This document shows positions 24,116-35,694 of a stretch of DNA of 64,000 nucleotides, one piece after another. A model generated the notes under the pieces. The model was given only the letters and a program-made list of their open reading frames with translations. It was not told the origin of the DNA and made no database searches. The stretch is from Gnetum montanum (lineage: Eukaryota > Streptophyta > Gnetopsida > Gnetales > Gnetaceae): the NCBI GenBank assembly GCA_015680685.1, contig MNCI01017734.1:15049-79048 (forward strand). Direction: 5' to 3'. Each line of letters begins with the position of its first letter. Positions within the stretch are counted from its first letter, which is position 1. The translations under genes and the position numbers were made by a program.

Positions 24116-26085
24116 AATTACTAGTGCAAATTACATCTCTAATAGCGGATGACCTCGCTCATTATTTTGGATCTCTTCCTTTAAATTTAGTCATGGGGGA
24201 GATAGCCACTTGTGCTAATCAATTAAGGCCCTTGGTTCTTTTTAAATTTTTGTTTTACACATTTTTTTTTACAATTTTCTTTAACTTTTCTTATTTTTAT
24301 TTTACAACATCGTTTATACTTTTTCGTTTATTTGTGTGTTTATTTATTTTATTTTGTTTTGTTAAGTTTGTCACTTAATAAGTGCTTTGAAGATGATATG
24401 AATTGTATTCCATTGATTTCTAATGTTTGGTTTTTACCTTTAAGTGATGATGTTGATACTAAGGTATGGTTTTTTTGATATAGTAGGAAATGAGTCCACA
24501 TCATCCATGTATCCATAATTTCTATGGTTTCCCTTGGCTTGGAACTGTATAGTCACCTTTCTCAATAATAAGAACTATCAAAAAATCAGTAACTGGGTAT
24601 TTCTCAAACTAAGGAAGGACTTAAGGACTGAAAAGCTTGTGACTTCAAGGGGATTTGATGCACTTGTGCTAGACATTATCTTAGGTGCTTGGATGTTTTT
24701 TTCTTGAGTTTTGTTATCATTTCAAAACTTCCACATTATCAGGAAGCTGAGAAAATAAAAATAATGAGTCTTTGCATAGTGTGGTTCTCATGTATAAACA
24801 CACAAAAAAAGGAAGTGAAAAAAGTGAGAATTGAAAGCACACCTCTTAGAAAAAATAATCATTTGGGCTACAAGCATTTGTTATGGAACTAAAAATAAAA
24901 ATTTTCCCTCTAAATAAGACCCTTCTCGCTTCCTACTTTGTCCTCTTTCATTTTGTCAGAATGATGGTGGCTCTTTGAGGGATGCATTCTTGTTACTTCA
25001 AGTGGATGGATGGGCCAAATGTATTAATGTGAAGTCACTGAATATGGTTTGTTTGAGGACAGATTTGGAATGGGATCTACAAAGTCACAATAATCATTAA
25101 ATACACAAGGGGATGTACACCACCTTGTTCTTAAGACTCCATTCAATTCTCTTCTTTCCATCATTCTTTCTCCATTGCTCACCTCATTGCTAGTTGTATT
25201 TTTAGTGTATATTTTAGTTGATGCATCATTTTCTTTATGGTAAACTCTTGTGGTTAAGACTTTAAGTCTTATTCCCAAAGGACATTCCTAGAGCCTACGG
25301 ACTCTTTGAAGGTGGGATTGTCAGGGCATTAAGGGCATGAACCTTCTTTGGGGAGGACCCACTGGCATTCCTATTTGGTGCACCAGTTACATTCTTTCAT
25401 TAAACATTTATGCAATCACCAATTATTTTATTCATTTCCATCTTGACATCCATCTCATCGACGTTACAGTTGTCTCTTTCTCTCCATCTTCCTTATTTCC
25501 TATATTTTTCCATTCTATCGCTACCGGAGGTTCACTCTTAGTCATGGGGGTCCTCGTCCAAGTTTTTTGATTTTCTCCTAACCCCTAAACCTCTGGTAGT
25601 CACCAATATTATATCTCCAGATCCATATCAGCCATACCATAACAATGTGCCTTACACTAAGGCAAGGTATCAACTGCGTTGTGATTCATTTACCCTTCCT
25701 AATTTAAGATTGTATTGTGTATGCACATAGCAATCATACAACAATAGATTGGATTTGGAGGAAGCACTTGGAATGGATTGGTGCTGAAATAATTATACAA
25801 AGAACAAGATCAATGGCATGCTTATGGAGAAACAATGAAAGGCATAATCTTGGTTTTGGCAATAGCAGACTTCTTCTCTCTTCTCTCTTCTCTCTCAACT
25901 ACCAAATAAGACATGATGTCAAATGTATAAAGTGTACACTCTTGTTTTCATGAACAACAGTTTTATCATGTTCTATAATGATGATCCATTCACATGTCAT
26001 CTCATTCACCATTATTTCCATTCAAATCAATAATCCCATACCTTCCTAATATTTTGTAAGGAACTCAAGAAAGAGTTTTTATCCA
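24116..26085 (+). other. A1 3' untranslated region
   Basis: About 2 kb follow the integrase with no coding signal. The first 780 bp match A2 51290-52170. The phrase GTCATGGGGG occurs at 24190 and 25541 and again at the true polypurine tract. A CT-rich microsatellite (TTCTCTC repeats) lies at 25871-25898. Confidence 0.6.
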
Positions 26086-26097
26086 GTCATGGGGGTA
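26086..26097 (+). other. A1 polypurine tract
   Basis: GTCATGGGGGTA directly precedes the LTR start TGATGGGA. It shows that the LTR at 26098 belongs to A1 as its 3' LTR. Confidence 0.65.
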
Positions 26098-26495
26098 TGA
26101 TGGGATGTGATATCACATGGGCCGCGATATTGCAGCCCACCGCTAGTTCTATAAATAAAAGGTGGCTCTCCCTTGTTTCTCTATCTAGATCTAGACCCTT
26201 AGCAAAACTCTGGTAGTTTTACCTCTCCAGAGATAGAATAATTTCCGTGTGCCCGCAGTAGTAGTCTCAAAGTGAACAGATCTTTATTCAAGCAAATTTT
26301 GTACCTGAGCACACATTTGTGTACAGAAATAAAGATGAACTTTTGGATAAACCTTGTAGTACATGGAATAAGCTAAATAGGACTTTAATTATTATTAATT
26401 TTTTAAATGCTTTCTTAAGGACTTAATCTCCTCAAACCTCAACACTCCTAGTTAAGTGCATTCAGTACAACCACTTCGAGCATGTGCGTTACGCT
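26098..26495 (+). repeat. LTR shared by A1 (3') and A2 (5')
   Basis: It matches the A1 5' LTR along its length, but with a U3 deletion covering the 24-bp palindrome. The TATA box is at 26150-26157. Upstream is the A1 polypurine tract; downstream is a second primer site and leader (TTGGTAATCC at 26495). One LTR therefore joins two internal regions. Confidence 0.75.
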
Positions 26496-27120
26496 TGGTA
26501 ATCCTACCAATGAATAGCATTTGGTAATCCTAGTAGCATTGCATTGGTTTAGGTTGTGTAATGGCAAGTGGAAAAGGATACTGATGCTAGGATAATTAAA
26601 GCTTAGTTAGTGAAAGTTAGTTACTTAGTCTCTTCACCCTTCACCTCTTAATATAGGTGATAAAAAGAGAAAAGATATAAAAATCACATACCTCAAACTC
26701 ACTTAACCATACAACCATGACAAATACAAGTAAGTTTGGGAGGACAAAAATTGATCAACTTTAGGTGTTCCATAAGGTGCGTAAGCACTTAGTCCTTGGA
26801 GTTTGACTAGATCGCGCGTGCATGCTCGTATTCGTATGGTTGAGTGTAGGGGTACCTCGCCACTCATCATTGGTGCCGTTGCTAGGGACTTAGTTTCTTG
26901 TACACTACGTAGAACATAGGATATCATTCACATTGTTGGGAAGCTTAAATGAAACCTTAGGGTTGATCATACGAAAAACAACATAATGGTAAGTAGCACA
27001 CCGAAACAAGGTTAAAATATCTTCTTCTTTGAACAAAAGCCCTTCACCGCCTAGGGATAACACTAGAGATAGTCGATGGCACAACACACATAACCAGAAT
27101 CTGCTAGCACCTCAGTAATT
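26496..27120 (+). other. A2 primer-binding region and leader
   Basis: Same order as the A1 leader, including the TTGGTAATCC repeat, 'tatggttgagtgtaggggta' and the shared purine-rich stretch near 26650. No gene is present. Confidence 0.55.
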
Positions 27121-28051
27121 CAGTGTGGTATATATTCATCATGATTAATATATACTCAACTTTACCTTTGTCTTTCATCAAAACGAACAATTGCATTGGA
27201 GAGACTTGGAGGGTAACATAGTGTTACCTCTAGACCGAGTAGCCCCCAACATGCTCCTTCGTTCCCTTGCACGAATTGGCATGTCACAATTATATGCTAA
27301 GTACATTGCATGTGGTTACAATGCAAGGGACTACCATCCCACAGAAGAGCAACGCCAACAGGACTCGTGACAGGAGAGTTATCACACATTGTTGAAGGGA
27401 AAAGGCCCTCGTAATGCTTCATCGATCTCAAACGAAATTGGGGGTGGTGAACCTATCTTCATAGGCTCTACACAAAATGATATTCCTCCTCCTAATAATG
27501 GTCAAGTGGTGGTGTATTAGAACCTACACTCCACGATCCATAATCTTGGTTTTGATCCACAAGAACACGAAGTGTTCAATGAGAGAACACGAACACATGA
27601 TAAGGGTGAGCATTCTGATCATCATCACGATCGAAGCCAGGACCACCAAAGAGAAGGTAGGAAACATCTTCATGGTGATGGTTCCCCTTCTTCTTCCCCT
27701 TCATCACAACATTCACCCTCTCCTTCAACATCAGGACGTAGTCACAAAGAGCCTAATGGTGAGGATAAGGGTAAACATTGTGAGAAACCTCAATAAGAGA
27801 GTAGAGAAAGAGGCCGAGGGAACTCTAGAGAATCAAGGCATAAAAGAAGGGAAAGTAGGGAACCGTGTAGGAATTACAGATGCCATGAGAGGAATGACAA
27901 CAAAGAACCCCTACTTGAAACCTAAAGCATGTTAGACATTACGGAGGCAATTAGAATACCTACAAGGCACCAAAAAGATAGCAGGATTGAGAGGTTGGAT
28001 ATGAACAATATCCCACGATTTGAGGAGGGATACAACACTGATCCTCAGAAC
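27121..28051 (+). pseudogene. A2 gag, 5' part
   Basis: Homologous to A1 18104-19030. It includes the FNERTRTHDKGEH phrase, the Ser/His-rich linker at 27572-27796 and the LDMNNIPRFEEGYNTDPQN segment at the end. It stops at 28051, where element B is inserted. The reading frame resumes at 46366. Confidence 0.75.
28047..28051 (+). repeat. Target site duplication of element B, left copy (AGAAC)
   Basis: AGAAC precedes the LTR start TGTAGTGATC. The same five bases follow the other LTR at 46361-46365. A1, without the insertion, reads 'cctcaaaacgaatt' here. Confidence 0.9.
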
Positions 28052-28687
28052 TGTAGTGATCGAAAATGTCGATGGCTAAAAAACACCAATGAGTCATTGG
28101 CTGCAGCATTCTTAACCCCAAATCTGTGTGAGGGTCATGCTAGATAAAAATGGAAATAGGATTCCCTCAATGATTTGGTCAATCAAACAGGGACTTAGTC
28201 AATGTTAATATAACCTTTCATAAATAGGTAATTTGAAAATGGGACCTCTAGCATAAAATGATAACTTTAAATATAAGAGGGGTAGAAAACAATGTAAACA
28301 TGCAATGCTAAGAAAGAAAAACAAAGTAAAATGTAGTTAGGAAAGTGCACCACTTTAAGATTATGACTTCACTCCGTCAAGGTGGATACAATTGGTTGTG
28401 TAATGCTAGGAGGCGTAGAGATCCCAAAGGTAACCAAGACGTCTAGAGCAAGACAATTCTTTGCTTGAACATGGACTCAGAAGTTAGTAGTGCGAAATGC
28501 TACCAAGGTGGTAGAAAAGAGTAGAACAAAATGCCAATTGAGAGTGCTAACTATTTACAATGCCAAATAGAAAGCTTACAATGCTCCAGGTTATAGTGCT
28601 AACTTTCTTTTTGCTTGATAGCCAACAAAATTGCCAACCGTCCAAAATTGCCCAAAAACCCCACCCTTTGAGCATTTCTCATTTGGG

Positions 28688-28695
28688 TATTTATA
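28688..28695 (-). promoter_or_regulatory. TATA box of the element B LTR
   Basis: The minus strand reads TATAAATA within 'ggtcctataaataccc'. The other LTR has the same site with one change (45229-45236, TATAGATA). In element strand order the hairpin ladder lies upstream, in U3. Confidence 0.6.
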
Positions 28696-28869
28696 GGACC
28701 AAGGATGTGTGAAAGATGCAGTTGGGACACCACATGCCCTGGGCTTGCATTGACCTGCTTATGCTGCATGTGCCCACATGACTATTGGACACGTCAACCA
28801 TGCCGTAATTATAAGCCCGCCATGCTGTAATTGGACTGTAGAGCAATGGTGCAATTAGGTGAAGTGTAT

Positions 28870-29560
28870 TGATGTAGTGTAACTACTTTCCATGCTCTGC
28901 TATGCTTTGTAGCATAGCATGTTTGGCGTAGTGTAGCATCTTGTTACCCTATGCTACGCTACACAACGTAGCGTAGCATAGCCACTGGTTCAAAGCAGAA
29001 ATTTGTGTTGTGTCCTGCTGCATGCATTGGAAACCTTTGAAGTGTGCTAACTGTTTATTACATATTTTCTATGCTATGATACACTACGAAGCATAGCAGC
29101 TATATTTAGTTGCAAAAAACATCGCCAATTTGCAAACTTTACCTTTTTCACTGCAAAACTTGCGAACTAGCCGATCCCACCCTTTGAGTTTCCCTCTGTT
29201 ACTTTCGTAGAATTGCTATGCTGCGCTGTGCCATGTAGCTCAGCATAGCATAGTAGCCAACATGGTTTGCCTTTTTCCAAGTTTCTACTTTCTAGTCAAA
29301 GGAGACATTGTTGGAGGACTTGAAGTTAGGAGAGAGGTCTGACTACCTAGCTTTTGTTGTCCTGTGCTATGTTACGTAGTGTAGGATAGCATAGCACTTC
29401 ACTTCTGTAAAAATCTTCTAAAGTCTAATACGCTACATAGCGCAGCATAACGTAGAAAACTCATTGGCTTAGAAAACTTGTTGAAGCACTTCATTCTACA
29501 ATCATTTTCTAAAGCCTACTACACTACATAGTGTAGCGTAGCAAACTCCTTGACTTAGAA
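28870..29560. repeat. Ladder of GCTACGCTA-type hairpins in the U3 of the left LTR
   Basis: The best member is a perfect 13-bp stem (TATGCTACGCTAC at 28950-28962, GTAGCGTAGCATA at 28968-28980, 5-nt loop). Others centre near 29085, 29235, 29380, 29435 and 29527, the last with arms CTACACTA / TAGTGTAG. They are about 50-150 bp apart. Confidence 0.8.
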
Positions 29561-29819
29561 AACTTGTCAAGCTATTTTGCAAATTCTGAGCACCACCAAC
29601 AATTCCATGCATTGCTCCTAAGTGTATTGTCAGCTAGGTGAACTACTCAAGTGGACAGGCTAGAGAATCTGTTTAGCCTATTGATACCTAGGGTAGAAAA
29701 CTTGCTGAAATGGATAGTTTGAACATCAGAGCATCCATCTCTTGAAGAACTGCCATGACGTTGTGTGAACTACAAAGACCTGGTGAACCAAGCATGCTTT
29801 TGAATTTTTGGGTGTTTCA

Positions 29820-29832
29820 TTGGCCCCTCTTT
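29820..29832 (-). other. Element B polypurine tract
   Basis: The minus strand reads AAAGAGGGGCCAA directly before the LTR start TGAAACACC. This is a textbook Ty3/gypsy polypurine tract and fixes the element's orientation. Element C has the same tract at 53721-53732. Confidence 0.9.
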
Positions 29833-31076
29833 ATCGACTTCTAGAGGATGGGCCCGAGAGACATTGATAAAGAATATGAAACACCAATTAAGACAAAGTG
29901 CTAACATTGTTGTTCATTGAATGTCAAGATGTTGCTTAGCTGTGCTTGAGAGTGTTGCATTGGTTTTTTGCACCATGGGTGGGGGGGAGGGAAAAGCAGA
30001 GAGGAAGGAGGTTTAGGAAAAGGATAAAAATGAGGCTTAGTAGAGTCCCTTGTCAGAGTTCTTTTGAGGGAGTCATTTGCATTTTCATCTTTACTTTTGC
30101 TAACCTTCAACCTCTCGTCAAAACGCTTGGACAGGGTGATTGCAAAAAGGCTTACACTCTCTTACAATTTTGCCCTTTGCTATTTTTCTGCTTACATTTG
30201 TGAACAACCTAGCTGCAGGATAGGTGACCCTTTCCCAGGATGAGTTCTGTTACAACTGTATGGGCCTTTAACCTACCTACAGATGCTTTCCATGTGGTGA
30301 GCTGCATTACGCATGTCATGGGTTTTGCGATTGAGCAAATAGGAGGGCTTGATAGACGTCCGAAAAAGATTGTGAAAGAGAGGGGAGTGTGGATTGTGGG
30401 TATGCAGAGTGAGATGAGGAAAATGAAGGGGAGGAGTAGGATGTGCACTCTAATGTAGCTAAGCTAGTTGATATGACCCCTTAGAGCGATGTAGCATTTG
30501 CTGCTATGGCAAGATGCACCTTCGGCTGCACCTTGCAAACACAATAGAGAGTGAACTAGAAGAAACAGCCACTATGCGAAATGAAGGCAGAGGTCTTGCT
30601 TGCCATAGACATTGTTGAACCTCTTAGACACCTTTGCTGATGTATGGTATCTGAATGAGAAAGGCCAACAACAGTCTTGGTAGCATCAACATGGAGGAGC
30701 TAGTGTTGAAGGAGTGGGGAGTTGCTATGAATGCATATGCTTAAGAATCCCTACCAAAGGCATGCATTCTTAGTTCAGGTATGAGATCAACTACCACATA
30801 GCTAAACATCATGTGAGCCCAAACATCGGTAGGGAGCTAGAGGGTAATAATATTGTGGCTAGGCCACAATACTACTAGAACTCTAGCAGTAGACCTAGAC
30901 CAAGGAACTACTGTCGAGGCGATGGGCTGTGACAATGGTAGGTTTGACGGGTCATTGATATGTCATATGACATCTCTGGGGGATCAGAAGGATTCCAAGA
31001 ATGGTAGCATTGCATATATTCTAGAGCGTGTCCTCATTGCATCGCAAACTACATTATGGAACTACAACTCCCCCCC

Positions 31077-31262
31077 CCCTCATGTCAGCACTGTGCGTGC
31101 TCACTTGATGAGTGCATGCTTGCTTGATGGATGCACGCTCACTTGATGTCTGCATTCTCTCTTGAAGTGTGCATGCTAGCTTGATATGCACACGCTCGCT
31201 TGACATGTGCAGGCTTGCTTGATGTGCACATACTTTCTTGACATGTGCTTGGTGTAGATGCA
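31077..31262. repeat. 19-bp tandem repeat in the 3' UTR of B
   Basis: About eight to nine degenerate copies of a unit like 'tgcatgcttgcttgatg' plus two bases. One open frame across it is only a by-product of the periodicity. Confidence 0.75.
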
Positions 31263-31269
31263 TGTTGGG

Positions 31270-31580
31270 GACATGCCGCTAACCCAGTTTAAGGTCCTTG
31301 TAGACCATGTGCTGGTCTAGGGTCCAAGTAGACCATTGTGCTGGTTTAAGGTCCCAATAGATCGTATGTGCCAGTTTAACATCATAGCAGACAAGATGTG
31401 CCAATTTTATGTCATAGAAGATGAGCTATGCCACTTTATCATCATATCAGATGAGCTATGCCAATTTAACGTCATAGCTGATGATTGCCAAATTTTCCAG
31501 TTTTATGTCTTAGTGTACGAGTTGTGCCAATTTAATGTCATGGCAGATGTGCTGTTGTGCTAGTTTAATGTCATGAACCA
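31270..31580. repeat. Hairpin minisatellite, array 1 (3' UTR of B)
   Basis: The unit is about 28-36 bp. It begins as AGTTTAAGGTC-n6-GACCATGTGCTG and drifts to 'tgccaattttatgtcatag'. Early units can form a GGTC/GACC stem. The same unit appears at 35390-35530, 40050-40290, 54910-55330 and near 59010 and 59210. Confidence 0.7.
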
Positions 31581-31599
31581 AGGACGAGCTTACCATGTT

Positions 31600-32700
31600 C
31601 ATGCTTCAAATGTAGTATGGCTTGAGGTACGAGTGATTCACCGGGTTGGTGAACTCGTTGTCGTCCATGTCTGCCAGGTCGAAGGCTCCATTTCCGAAGG
31701 CTTTAGTGACCATGTATGGGCCTTCCTAGTTGGCTGAGAATTTTCTCATATGCTCATGGATCACCTTGAGGATGAGGTATCTCTTATATACTAGCTATTG
31801 ATGTGGGTTTGCATGATGTTTTTGCTGTTTCTTGCTCTGGTAGTGCTTTATGTGGCTCAGCATTTATGTGCAGTCCTCCTCTATTGAGTCAAGGTCAATA
31901 ATTCTTGACTCATTGTTTTGGGCTTCGCTCACAACATCAGATAGGATCATCCGAAGTGATGGTACCTGCAACTCAAGAGGCAACACAGCTTTAGATCTAT
32001 AAACGAGACTATAAGGGGTGTTACTTGTCGTGGTCATGCATGTCGTTCTATAGGCCCATAAAACATAGAGGATTTGCTCATGCCACCACCTCTTTCTGTT
32101 GCCAAGCATTCACTTCAGCAAGTTGATGATGGACTTATTTGTAGCCCCTGCCTACCAATTTTCCTACGGGTAATACGGGGAGGAGAATGATTGCTTGATG
32201 CCTAGATTGCTGCAGAAGGTTCGGGTTTCCGTACTACTGAACTGTGCTCTGTTGTTGGTTACAATAGTCATCAGAAGCCTAAACCTCATCATGATGTTGT
32301 CTAGAATGAAATGGAAAACCTACTGAGACATCTTATTCCTCAAGGAGATAGCTTCCACCCACTTAGTAAAATACTTAGTGGCGACGATAATGAAGCTATG
32401 TCCTACAGAGGACTTAGGTGTGATAGGTCCTATAAGTTCTAGTCCCCATTGCTGAAAAGGCCACATGATCTGCATTGGGTGAAGCCCTGTAAGTGAAACA
32501 TGTATGAGATTTTTGTATCTCTGGCATGTGTCACACTTCCTAACTTTTGATAGACAATCGTGCTCCATATGGGGCCAGTAGTATCCTAGGTGTCTAATTT
32601 TCGTAACCATAGCTCTAGGTGTTATGTGTCCACCACACAATCCCTCATGTACTTCATTAATCACCTTATGTGCCTACTCCTCACCCACACATGCCAGCAA
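31600..32700 (-). pseudogene. Element B integrase
   Basis: From right to left: the HHCC zinc domain (HEGLCGGHITPRAM ... VRKCDTCQRY), LHPMQIMWPFQQWGLELIGP, then YFTKWVEAIS. The first catalytic Asp, normally in GIDxIGP, reads GLELIGP; Asp has become Glu. The C-terminal piece (WWHEQILYVLWAYRTT, 32109-31864) has the Tat-type WHE..WAYRTT motif. Stops and frame changes lie between 32320 and 32110, where the rest of the core would be. It is inactive. Confidence 0.82.
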
Positions 32701-32799
32701 TATCCCATCATAAGAACGTCTACACAGGGCATCATTTCCCATGAGTGTATATTGCTTGGCACACTTGTGGATCTCATCTCTCTAAGTAGATGTCAGTCC

Positions 32800-33290
32800 T
32801 CTTGGGGGTTCACCATGTTATGGGTAGGCTTTAATGTTGGCATACCACTCCTAGGTATCCATAGCGTTGATAGAGGTCACGTGTCCCACCTGAGTGATTG
32901 GCTCAATACAATCGATAATTGAAGATGGCAGACTTGCAAACGAGTGTGATGGAATGTTTAGTGCTAGGGTGGCTAAGGCATCTACCATGGTGTTCTTGTT
33001 GTGTGGCACATGTTGCACATCTATAGTTGCAAATTTCTTAAGCATGATTTTTGCTAGATCATAGTAGGGTTGCAAGTGCATAGCTTTACAAGTATAGACC
33101 TTAGTGATTTGATTCACAACTAGTTGTGAATCTGTGCGAATCGCTAGGTGTTGTGTGCATAGTTTTTGGGTAGCTAAGAGGCCTCTGAGTAGACCCTCAT
33201 ACTCTACCACATTTTTGGTGCAGGGGAATACAAAATGATAAATAAACGGGTGCATTTCCCTAGAGGGGAACATAATGACGATAGCTGCAC
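32800..33290 (-). pseudogene. Element B second (archaeal-type) RNase H
   Basis: The motifs VVEYEGLLRGLLATQKL, IRTDSQLVVNQITKVY and HVPHNKNTMVDALATLA match the additional RNase H described in Tat-lineage elements, distinct from the gypsy RNase H next to RT. The Glu of EYEGL, the Asp of TDSQL and the last Asp of DALATLA are present. The first Asp lies just upstream of the readable frame, so its state is uncertain. Confidence 0.75.
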
Positions 33291-33539
33291 TACCTTCTCA
33301 TGTGATTGAGACATCATCAAAGTGTAAAGTAGGTTTGAGGTGTGATGGGACAGCATTGATAGTACCAACATGCTCATCTAGGAATTCAGGATCTATGGTT
33401 GCCTAGTCGTTGATGGGTGAGGCTGTAAGTTGGGTCGCTATGGCTTGACCCTTTGTTGATGATTGGTTAACATAGTGTAAGGTGAACTTTGCGATTATTG
33501 CTTTCCATCAGGCTATCCTGCTACTTTCGTACAGGTTGT

Positions 33540-35088
33540 TAGTAATAGCCTAGAGTATGTTGCTTTTTCAAATGATGTTAATTGTACTATGAAATCGGTA
33601 GTACCTGCACTTTTTAAATGCAAACACTAAGGCAAGGAAATTCCTCTCTACTTCGTTGTATTTCACCTCATGCGCTATTAATGCATGACTCAGATAATAC
33701 ACTGGTATCTTAGATCCATCGTCTCGTTTCTGACATAATAGTGCTATGATAGATGTGTTGGATGTGGTAAGGTAGATGAAGAAAGCCTTATCCCTCTGTG
33801 GTAAATGCACAGTTGGAAGGTGCGAAAGCTCTTTCTTCAAGTCATCGAAGGCTTGTTGACACTGGGTTGTCCATTCAAAGTTAACCCTTTTGTTTAGAAG
33901 ATATTGCATGGGGTGTAACTTTTCAGTCAACTTTGCTATAAAACTTTAGATGAATTGTATCCTACCTTGCAACCCACGTAACTCTTTAAGGTTTGTAGGA
34001 GATTCCAGGTTGATGATGACCTTAACTTTGTCAGGGTCCACCCATATTCTGGCCTCCAATACTACAAACCCTAACATGTGTCTAGTATTCACACCAAAGA
34101 CACACTTCTTAGGGCTAAGGTGCAAATCATGCATTTGACAACACTTAAAGACTACCCCTAGATCACATGGGTGATCAGCTGCCTCCTTGGACTTGACTAC
34201 TATATCATCCATGTAGTCGTTTAGCATCTCTAGGATGTAGTCACTGAAGATGTAAGTCATGGCTCCTTGGTAGGTCACTTTGGCGTTCTTGAGCCTAAAA
34301 GGCATCATGGTGTAATAAAATGTGCCCCATGAGGTCATGAAGGTTATTGTTAACTAATTCTCTAGGTTGATGTGAATTTTGTTATAGCCAGAGAAACCAT
34401 CCATGAAGGATAACAGGGCATGACCAGCTGTAGTGTTGATGAGTTGACTGATGCTTGGAAGTGGGAAATCATCCTTGATTGTTTCTTTGTTCAGATCCCA
34501 GAATTCTATACATATTTTTATTCCTTCCATTTTCTTAAAAACCACAAAGATGTTGGACACCCATTCTGAGTAATCAACTTCATAGATGAAACTAGCTTGG
34601 TATAGCTTGGTGATCTCATCTCTTATGACTAGTGCAATTTCTGGTTTAACCTTATGAGCCTTCTACTTGACTGCCTTCATGCACAAGTCTAAGATAATGT
34701 TGTGTTGTATCAGTTGTGGATCTAAGCCTAGCATGTCACTGTATGACCACGCAAAGTCTTTGATGTTGTCTTGCAGAATCGTGGCTACATTTTTGTGCAA
34801 CTGCACATCTAGGAGGGAGCTAAGTTTTAACATTTTTACTTCCCCCTTGGATGTGGTCATAGGTGTCTCAATGAGAGGGTCCTCAGTTACATCCCCAACT
34901 TCTAAATCTAGGGCTTGGACTAGATGCTTGGGCCAGTCTGGGGATGTTTCTAGGGATGCCATGGTGTTAGCTGCGGTTGAATCCCAGTCAATCAAGTATA
35001 GGTACAATTGACTTGGGAGCTTGCCATTTGGACCTGCTAAATCTAAAGTTGTGAAGAGATCGTGATGGATTTTCAGTTTTTGCTCAAC
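33540..35088 (-). pseudogene. Element B reverse transcriptase and gypsy RNase H
   Basis: The frame opens just after a splice acceptor at 35089 and runs leftward. Motifs are FAWSYSDMLGLDPQ, MEGIKICIEFWDLN (Asp to Glu in the RT start motif), SFMDGFSGYNKI, WGTFYYTMMPF and the catalytic YMDDIVVKS. The connection (NLKELRGLQGRIQFI) leads to RNase H (FEWTTQCQQAFDDLKKEL ... ALVFAFKKCRYY). There are stops or frame changes near 34660, 34350 and 33940. Domain order and motifs are typical of Tat elements. Confidence 0.88.
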
Positions 35089-35090
35089 CT
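35089..35090 (-). other. Sense-strand splice acceptor before RT (element B)
   Basis: The minus strand reads TTTTGATAG followed by GTTGAGCAAAAACTG. The RT frame is open from here. Element C has TTTTTTGCAG at the same place (58913-58914), and the exon start differs by 6 nt, a multiple of three. Ogre elements are known to have a gag-pol intron between protease and RT. Confidence 0.55.
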
Positions 35091-35389
35091 ATCAAAACAA
35101 GATGAAAGCCTAGTTAAGAGACACCTGTTGGTAGTAATAATGTATAACAAAAACTTGCAAAGTAATGACAAGATGTAACTAATGAAGTATGATGTAAAGA
35201 TTAAAATTTTTCTAGTTTAAAGTTATGGAAGACCGCTATGGCATAGAGACATAAAACTACTAAAAGGAAAAATGTAAAACTATCGATATGAGAACGCGAA
35301 ACTACTAAAAAATGTGAAACTGCGAATGCAAAAACGTGAAACTAATAGTTTAGTGTCATTGCAGACTGCGAACGTATAACAAATCAAAA

Positions 35390-35530
35390 TTGCGAGTTTA
35401 AGGTCTTTTCAGACCATTAAAGTCGTTGCTATGCTAGAATGCTAGTTTAAGGTATTTTGAAACCACGAAAGTTACAACTATGTTGGGGTTTCTAGTTTAA
35501 GGTCTTTTTGGACCCTCAACTAGAAAAATT
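35390..35530. repeat. Hairpin minisatellite, array 2 (between RT and the antisense gene)
   Basis: About three units of the type 'tagtttaaggtcttttcaga', with a GGTC...GACC stem. They are spaced 55-65 bp apart and match arrays 1 and 3 in the core. Confidence 0.65.
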
Positions 35531-35694
35531 TTTTTTTTTTTATTTTTTGGGAAAGCAAATAGTTATCTTGAAGCATGCCAAGGTTTTAATGCCAACAGTG
35601 CTATGATGTTCTGGCGAGCATGCTACTCTGCATGGTGAACCCCACATTAAACAAAGAGAGAGAGTGGCCAGTTTCCCCTCTTCACCATTACGGC

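Larger units (their letters stand above)
17043..26495 (+). mobile_element. Element A1: Athila-type Ty3/gypsy retrotransposon with both LTRs
   Basis: Two LTRs starting TGATGGGA flank gag, protease, RT, RNase H and integrase in gypsy order. RT phrases SEWVSPLVI and LDGYSGYNKI, the RNase H end VVADHLSQL and the integrase phrase EPFDIWRIDF are typical of the Athila branch. A polypurine tract directly precedes the right LTR. The coding parts carry many stops and at least one frameshift between protease and RT, so the element is dead. The right LTR also serves as the left LTR of A2. Confidence 0.85.
28052..29819 (-). repeat. Element B 3' LTR
   Basis: It begins TGTAGTGATC and ends GGTGTTTCA on the plus strand. 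On the element's own strand it begins TGAAACACC. A minus-strand TATA box lies at 28688-28695. The segment on the U3 side (28870-29560) holds about six imperfect hairpins of the GCTACGCTA / TAGCGTAGC type. Confidence 0.92.
29833..31599 (-). other. Element B 3' untranslated region
   Basis: About 1.8 kb lie between the integrase and the polypurine tract. No coding frame is convincing. It contains two tandem-repeat blocks (31077-31262 and 31270-31580), listed separately. Confidence 0.6.

Noticed and set aside
24241-24378. Hydrophobic 84-codon frame after A1 integrase as an envelope-like gene
   Set aside because: Phe and Tyr come from a T-rich stretch in the 3' UTR. The corresponding A2 region is not open and no envelope features are present.
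17043-26495. Reading the LTRs at 17043 and 26098 as simple ends of an isolated single element
   Set aside because: The region right of 26495 repeats the A1 primer site, leader and gag, so the right LTR also starts A2.
28870-29560. Regularly spaced short repeats that might suggest a CRISPR-like array
   Set aside because: Units vary, spacing is uneven, and the host is a plant retroelement LTR. They are hairpin dyads.
31054-31263. 69-codon minus-strand frame with repeated HQA motifs
   Set aside because: It is a translation of the 19-bp tandem repeat and is not conserved in C.
34667-35011. 114-codon plus-strand frame
   Set aside because: It exactly overlaps the minus-strand RT N-terminus, which has clear motifs.
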